From assembly GCA_002361235.1 (NCBI GenBank), contig DESI01000080.1:1-8959 (forward strand): 8,959 nt of DNA, in the 5' to 3' direction. A program made the position numbers and the translations under genes. Below, one piece after another: positions 6,575 to 8,959 of this stretch; the first letter of the stretch is position 1; each line of letters starts with the position of its first letter. Source of the DNA: Porphyromonadaceae bacterium UBA3318 (GTDB lineage Bacteria > Bacteroidota > Bacteroidia > Bacteroidales > Muribaculaceae). A model generated the notes under the pieces. That model saw only the letters and a list, made by a program, of their open reading frames with translations, had not been told where the DNA came from and ran no database searches.

Positions 6575-7270
6575 TTACTCCGCAACCGACTTCGGCTCGA
6601 CCTTGATGCCCGGGCCCATCGTGCTTGAAAGATAAATGCTCTTGATATATGTGCCTTTCGAAGTGGCCGGTTTCAACTTAATGAGTGTGTTGATGAACTC
6701 CTTGGCGTTGTCGCGCATTGCCTCGGCCGAGAACGATGTCTTGCCGATGCTGGCGTGAACGATTCCGGTCTTGTCCACCTTGAAGTCAATCTTACCCTGC
6801 TTAACCTCCTTCACAGCCTTTGCGACATCCATCGTCACAGTGCCGCTCTTGGGGTTAGGCATCAGTCCGCGCGGACCAAGGATACGGCCCAAGGGACCGA
6901 GCTTGCCCATCACGGAGGGCTGGGTGATGATTACGTCAACGTCCGTCCAACCGTCCTTGATCTTCTGGATGTACTCGTCCAGACCTACGTAGTCGGCGCC
7001 AGCCTCTTTGGCTGCTGCCTCTGCGTCGGGTCCGCACATTACCAGCACGCGTACCTCCTTACCCGTTCCGTGAGGCAGTGACACAACGCCACGCACCATC
7101 TGGTCGGCCTTACGGGGGTCTACGCCAAGACGTACATCTATGTCAAACGACGCGTCGAACTTCTCGAACGCTGTCTCCTTCACCTTCTCTGCTGCCTCCG
7201 CAAGGTTATACGACTTCCCGGGCTCAATCTTCGATAAAGCTAACTTCTGATTCTTTGTCAGTTTTCCCAT
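6575..7270 (-). CDS. rplA: 50S ribosomal protein L1 (uL1)
   Basis: L1 forms the mobile L1 stalk of the large subunit, which guides deacylated tRNA out of the E site. In many bacteria it also represses its own operon. The ORF has 231 residues, close to the E. coli 234. It starts MGKLTKNQKLALSKIEPGK. The family signature region reads SVMGKLGPLGRILGPRGLMP (119-138), followed by NPKSGTV. Domain I is split (about 1-67 and 160-231) around domain II (68-159), as usual. It follows rplK by 12 bases with TCTTCAAAGACA before the ATG, so the two are translated from one message. No unusual residues were seen. Confidence 0.99.
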   Translation of the reverse strand: MGKLTKNQKLALSKIEPGKSYNLAEAAEKVKETAFEKFDASFDIDVRLGVDPRKADQMVRGVVSLPHGTGKEVRVLVMCGPDAEAAAKEAGADYVGLDEYIQKIKDGWTDVDVIITQPSVMGKLGPLGRILGPRGLMPNPKSGTVTMDVAKAVKEVKQGKIDFKVDKTGIVHASIGKTSFSAEAMRDNAKEFINTLIKLKPATSKGTYIKSIYLSSTMGPGIKVEPKSVAE

Positions 7271-7282
7271 TGTCTTTGAAGA

Positions 7283-7726
7283 TTAATTGTTTTCGGGAAA
7301 TGCTCCCTTTACGGTTATACCCATGCTGCGGGCTGTTCCCGCTACCATGCGCATGGCAGACTCAATGGTGAAACAGTTCAAATCCGGCATCTTGTCTGTT
7401 GCAATTGCCTTGACCTGTTCCCATGTGATTTCGGCTACTTTGTTACGGTTCGGCTGTGCCGATCCGCTCTTCAGCTTTGCCGTCTCCTTCAGCTGTACTG
7501 CCACAGGAGGCGTCTTCACTACAAAGTCGAAGCTCTTGTCCGAATAGTAGGTTATTACTACCGGCAAAACCTTCCCGGCCTTGTCCTGGGTACGGGCATT
7601 GAATTGCTTGCAAAATTCCATGATGTTGATACCCTTCGAACCCAGTGCAGGTCCGACTGGCGGTGACGGATTTGCAGCGCCACCCTTGATCTGCAATTTG
7701 ATCTGTCCAGCAATTTCTTTTGCCAT
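7283..7726 (-). CDS. rplK: 50S ribosomal protein L11 (uL11)
   Basis: L11 binds the GTPase-associated centre of 23S rRNA at the base of the L10/L12 stalk and is the contact for thiostrepton-type antibiotics and for RelA-type stringent factors. The ORF has 147 residues (142 in E. coli). The N-terminal domain holds the proline-rich loop ANPSPPVGPALG (18-29), followed by GINIMEFCKQFN (32-43). The C-terminal rRNA-binding domain (about 72-147) follows, ending GTARSMGITVKG plus a short tail. It lies 68 bases after nusG and 12 before rplA, giving the standard nusG-rplK-rplA order. Confidence 0.99.
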   Translation of the reverse strand: MAKEIAGQIKLQIKGGAANPSPPVGPALGSKGINIMEFCKQFNARTQDKAGKVLPVVITYYSDKSFDFVVKTPPVAVQLKETAKLKSGSAQPNRNKVAEITWEQVKAIATDKMPDLNCFTIESAMRMVAGTARSMGITVKGAFPENN

Positions 7727-7794
7727 TGTCCTATCTGTTATTTGTAGTTTGTGTGGTTCTATGCGACGAAACGCCGCGTAACATCAACGCTGCG
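7727..7794 (-). promoter_or_regulatory. nusG-rplK spacer with short hairpin and 10-bp direct repeats; possible rplK leader
   Basis: This 68-base gap is the second-longest between the protein genes. A GCGGCG-UUU-CGUCGC hairpin (7763-7777) has six pairs including one G-U. AACGCCGCGT (7770-7779) is repeated as AACGCTGCGT (7786-7795). The region just upstream of rplK is where L1 binds its own mRNA in E. coli. The transcript here contains UUGAUGU, which loosely resembles the L1 site in 23S rRNA, but I cannot show the full two-helix structure. The half next to rplK is A-rich and unstructured. The autoregulation call is speculative. Confidence 0.25.
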
Positions 7795-8349
7795 TCACAC
7801 CTTCTCCACTTGGGATATTTCCAACACCAGGTCATTGCCTCGGCCAAATATCTTGACCTCGACCTTGACACGGCTTCTCTCGCGGTCAATTTCCTTGATG
7901 GTGCCTGTAAAGCCGCTGAACGGTCCGTAGTTCACCTTCACCGTCTCTCCCTCCAGGTAGTTGTCGATCATATCGACAACCGGAGCGCTTGTCTCCTCCT
8001 GACGGCCAAGCATACGCTTCACCTCGTCGGGCGTCAACGGCACCGGATCACTCGTCTTGCTACGTCCACGCAGAAAATCAATGACATTCGTAGTGTTGCG
8101 CAGTTCATAGATAACCTCTCCCGTCAGGGCAGCTTCTACGAACACGTAACCGGAGTACAGATTGTGCTCCCTCAACACCTTCTTGCCACTGGGAGTCGTA
8201 GTGTACTTCTTCTCTGTCGGAATCAGCACCTGCGACACGTGTTTGCCAAGGTCCGTATTCTTGATGGACGCATCAAGAATCTCCTTGACTTTAGCCTCTT
8301 TCCCCGAAATGGCACGCAATACATACCATCTCTTTTTGACTTCAGCCAT
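7795..8349 (-). CDS. nusG: Transcription termination/antitermination factor NusG
   Basis: NusG binds the RNA polymerase clamp to affect pausing and elongation, and its KOW domain contacts Rho or ribosomal protein S10. The ORF has 184 residues, a usual length. The NGN domain spans about 6-118 and starts KRWYVLRAISGKEAKV; it includes NLYSGYVFVE (63-72). After a short linker the KOW domain covers about 132-184, with VNYGPFSGFTGTIKEID (139-155) and KIFGR (166-170). The NGN domain has a moderate loop (about 47-62) as in other Bacteroidota. The length and the close spacing to secE (25 bases) identify ordinary NusG rather than an operon-specific UpxY/RfaH paralogue. No obvious Shine-Dalgarno sequence precedes the start. 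Confidence 0.98.
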   Translation of the reverse strand: MAEVKKRWYVLRAISGKEAKVKEILDASIKNTDLGKHVSQVLIPTEKKYTTTPSGKKVLREHNLYSGYVFVEAALTGEVIYELRNTTNVIDFLRGRSKTSDPVPLTPDEVKRMLGRQEETSAPVVDMIDNYLEGETVKVNYGPFSGFTGTIKEIDRERSRVKVEVKIFGRGNDLVLEISQVEKV

Positions 8350-8374
8350 TGATATCTTCGCTTTACTTGCTTTG

Positions 8375-8566
8375 TTAGAAATTGATGCTGTAGATTAACT
8401 CCATCAGCAATGAGAACACCTTGTCAACCGCCCAGATAAAAACTGCCAGTATGATGGAAGCTATCAGCACCAGCACCGAGCTGTTGATAACCTGTTTCTG
8501 CGTTGGCCACGAAACCTTATAAACCAATTCGTTATAAGATTCCTTGATATCCTTTATTAATTTCAT
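8375..8566 (-). CDS. secE: Preprotein translocase subunit SecE
   Basis: SecE is the small essential clamp subunit of the SecYEG protein-conducting channel in the inner membrane. I set the start at the ATG at 8566, giving 63 residues, which is typical of the short single-span SecE outside enterobacteria. The amphipathic surface helix (about 1-18) is followed by the conserved SWPTQKQV (19-26) and one membrane segment at about 31-54. An in-frame ATG at 8629 would add 21 residues, but those bases belong to the tRNA-Trp gene, so that start is rejected. Only 16 A/T-rich bases separate the start from the tRNA 3' end, with no SD sequence. nusG follows after 25 bases, the usual secE-nusG pair. Confidence 0.97.
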   Translation of the reverse strand: MKLIKDIKESYNELVYKVSWPTQKQVINSSVLVLIASIILAVFIWAVDKVFSLLMELIYSINF

Positions 8567-8582
8567 CTTCGTATATAATAAG

Positions 8583-8655
8583 CACGGGAAGAAAGACTCG
8601 AACTCTCGACCCTTGGTTTTGGAGACCAATGCTCTACCAACTGAGCTATTCCCGT
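8583..8655 (-). tRNA. trnW: tRNA-Trp (anticodon CCA)
   Basis: The 73 bases fold into a complete cloverleaf. The acceptor stem is ACGGGAA paired with TTCCCGT, all Watson-Crick, with discriminator G at 8583. The D stem is GCTC/GAGC around AGTTGGTA. The anticodon stem is TTGGT/ACCAA with loop CTCCAAA; the anticodon CCA is at 8620-8622 and reads UGG. A 5-base variable loop is followed by the T arm GAGAG-TTCGAGT-CTTTC. The 3' CCA is not encoded (CT follows the discriminator), so it must be added after processing. It sits between tuf and secE. Because only 6 bases separate it from the hairpin upstream, it is probably cut out of a longer tuf-secE transcript. Confidence 0.98.
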
Positions 8656-8661
8656 GTATAT

Positions 8662-8689
8662 GGGGGCCTTCCTGTCGGGGAAGGCCCCC
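8662..8689 (-). terminator. GC-rich 11-bp perfect hairpin between tuf and tRNA-Trp
   Basis: GGGGGCCTTCC (8662-8672) is the exact inverse complement of GGAAGGCCCCC (8679-8689), with a 6-base loop. It starts 23 bases after the tuf stop codon, a normal place for a terminator. However, the transcript continues AUAUACACGGG with no U-tract, and the tRNA 5' end is only 6 bases away. It may be a partial terminator, an mRNA 3'-end stabiliser for tuf, or a structure assisting RNase P processing. The stem is seen directly; the role is inferred. Confidence 0.5.
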
Positions 8690-8712
8690 GTTATGTATCA
8701 GCTATGCTGTGA

Positions 8713-8959
8713 TTAGTCGTCGATTACGGCTGTGATCTGACCCGATCCTACCGTGCGACCACCCTCGCGGATTGCGAAACGCAGACCCGGATCCATGGCT
8801 ACCTTGGTAATCAGCTTAACGTCGATCTCAACGTTGTCACCGGGCATTACCATCTCTACACCCTCCGGCAGAGCGATTTCACCGGTTACGTCAAGCGTAC
8901 GGATGTAGAACTGGGGACGGTACTTGTTGTGGAACGGTGTGTGACGGCCACCCTCTTCC
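8713..8959 (-). CDS. tuf: Elongation factor Tu, C-terminal 81 residues, cut by window edge
   Basis: EF-Tu is the GTPase that carries aminoacyl-tRNA to the ribosomal A site. The visible part is most of the C-terminal beta-barrel (domain 3). It begins EEGGRHTPFHNKYRPQFYIR, includes LPEGVEMVMPGDNVEIDVKL, and ends LRFAIREGGRTVGSGQITA followed by VIDD and a TAA stop at 8713-8715. LPEGVEMVMPGDN and FAIREGGRTVG are near-universal EF-Tu signatures, and the ITAVIDD tail is of Bacteroidota type. The GTP-binding domain and domain 2 lie beyond the window. tuf directly before trnW-secE-nusG is a common order in this phylum. Confidence 0.98.
   Translation of the reverse strand, partial: EEGGRHTPFHNKYRPQFYIRTLDVTGEIALPEGVEMVMPGDNVEIDVKLITKVAMDPGLRFAIREGGRTVGSGQITAVIDD

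Noticed and set aside
7795..8349. An UpxY/RfaH-type NusG paralogue
   Set aside because: The secE-nusG-rplK context and the standard NGN plus KOW sequence indicate the housekeeping NusG.
8567..8629. A 21-residue N-terminal extension of SecE from an upstream in-frame ATG
   Set aside because: The extension lies mostly inside the tRNA-Trp gene, and the shorter 63-residue form matches the normal length and start of single-span SecE.
1..8959. A novel defence, mobile or accessory system hidden in the locus
   Set aside because: Every coding stretch is accounted for by universally conserved genes in their usual order; no integrase, transposase, inverted-repeat ends or unknown ORF were found.

Overview
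The window is a conserved core information-processing locus from a member of the Bacteroidota, most likely the order Bacteroidales. Every gene reads on the minus strand. The protein sequences (RpoB of 1271 residues, the RpoC N-terminus, L12, NusG and EF-Tu) have the residue choices and insertions I associate with Bacteroides/Prevotella-type relatives. Coding DNA is moderately GC-rich, while several gene gaps are A/T-rich. Most start codons lack a Shine-Dalgarno sequence, which also fits this phylum. Genus cannot be fixed from sequence reading alone.

In transcription order (high to low coordinate) the layout is: the 3' end of tuf (EF-Tu), a GC-rich hairpin, tRNA-Trp(CCA), secE, nusG, rplK (L11), rplA (L1), rplJ (L10), rplL (L7/L12), a 334-base structured spacer, rpoB, and the 5' third of rpoC. 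RpoC is cut by the window edge exactly inside its catalytic NADFDGD motif. Gaps are short (12 to 68 bases) everywhere except rplL-rpoB. This suggests one long, mostly co-transcribed unit with an internal control point before the RNA polymerase genes.

Together the genes make the elongation factor that delivers aminoacyl-tRNA, a tRNA, the SecE channel subunit, the transcription elongation factor NusG, the ribosomal L1 stalk, the L11/L10/L12 factor-binding stalk, and the two large RNA polymerase subunits. I found no mobile element, CRISPR array, defence system, toxin or unknown gene. The proteins look intact and ordinary.

The parts worth a second look are non-coding. The rplL-rpoB spacer holds a perfect 16-bp hairpin, two further hairpins, and a 23-bp unit repeated about 3.3 times in tandem with a small palindrome in each copy. 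The tuf-tRNA spacer has a perfect 11-bp GC-rich hairpin. The secE start lies only 16 bases after the tRNA.
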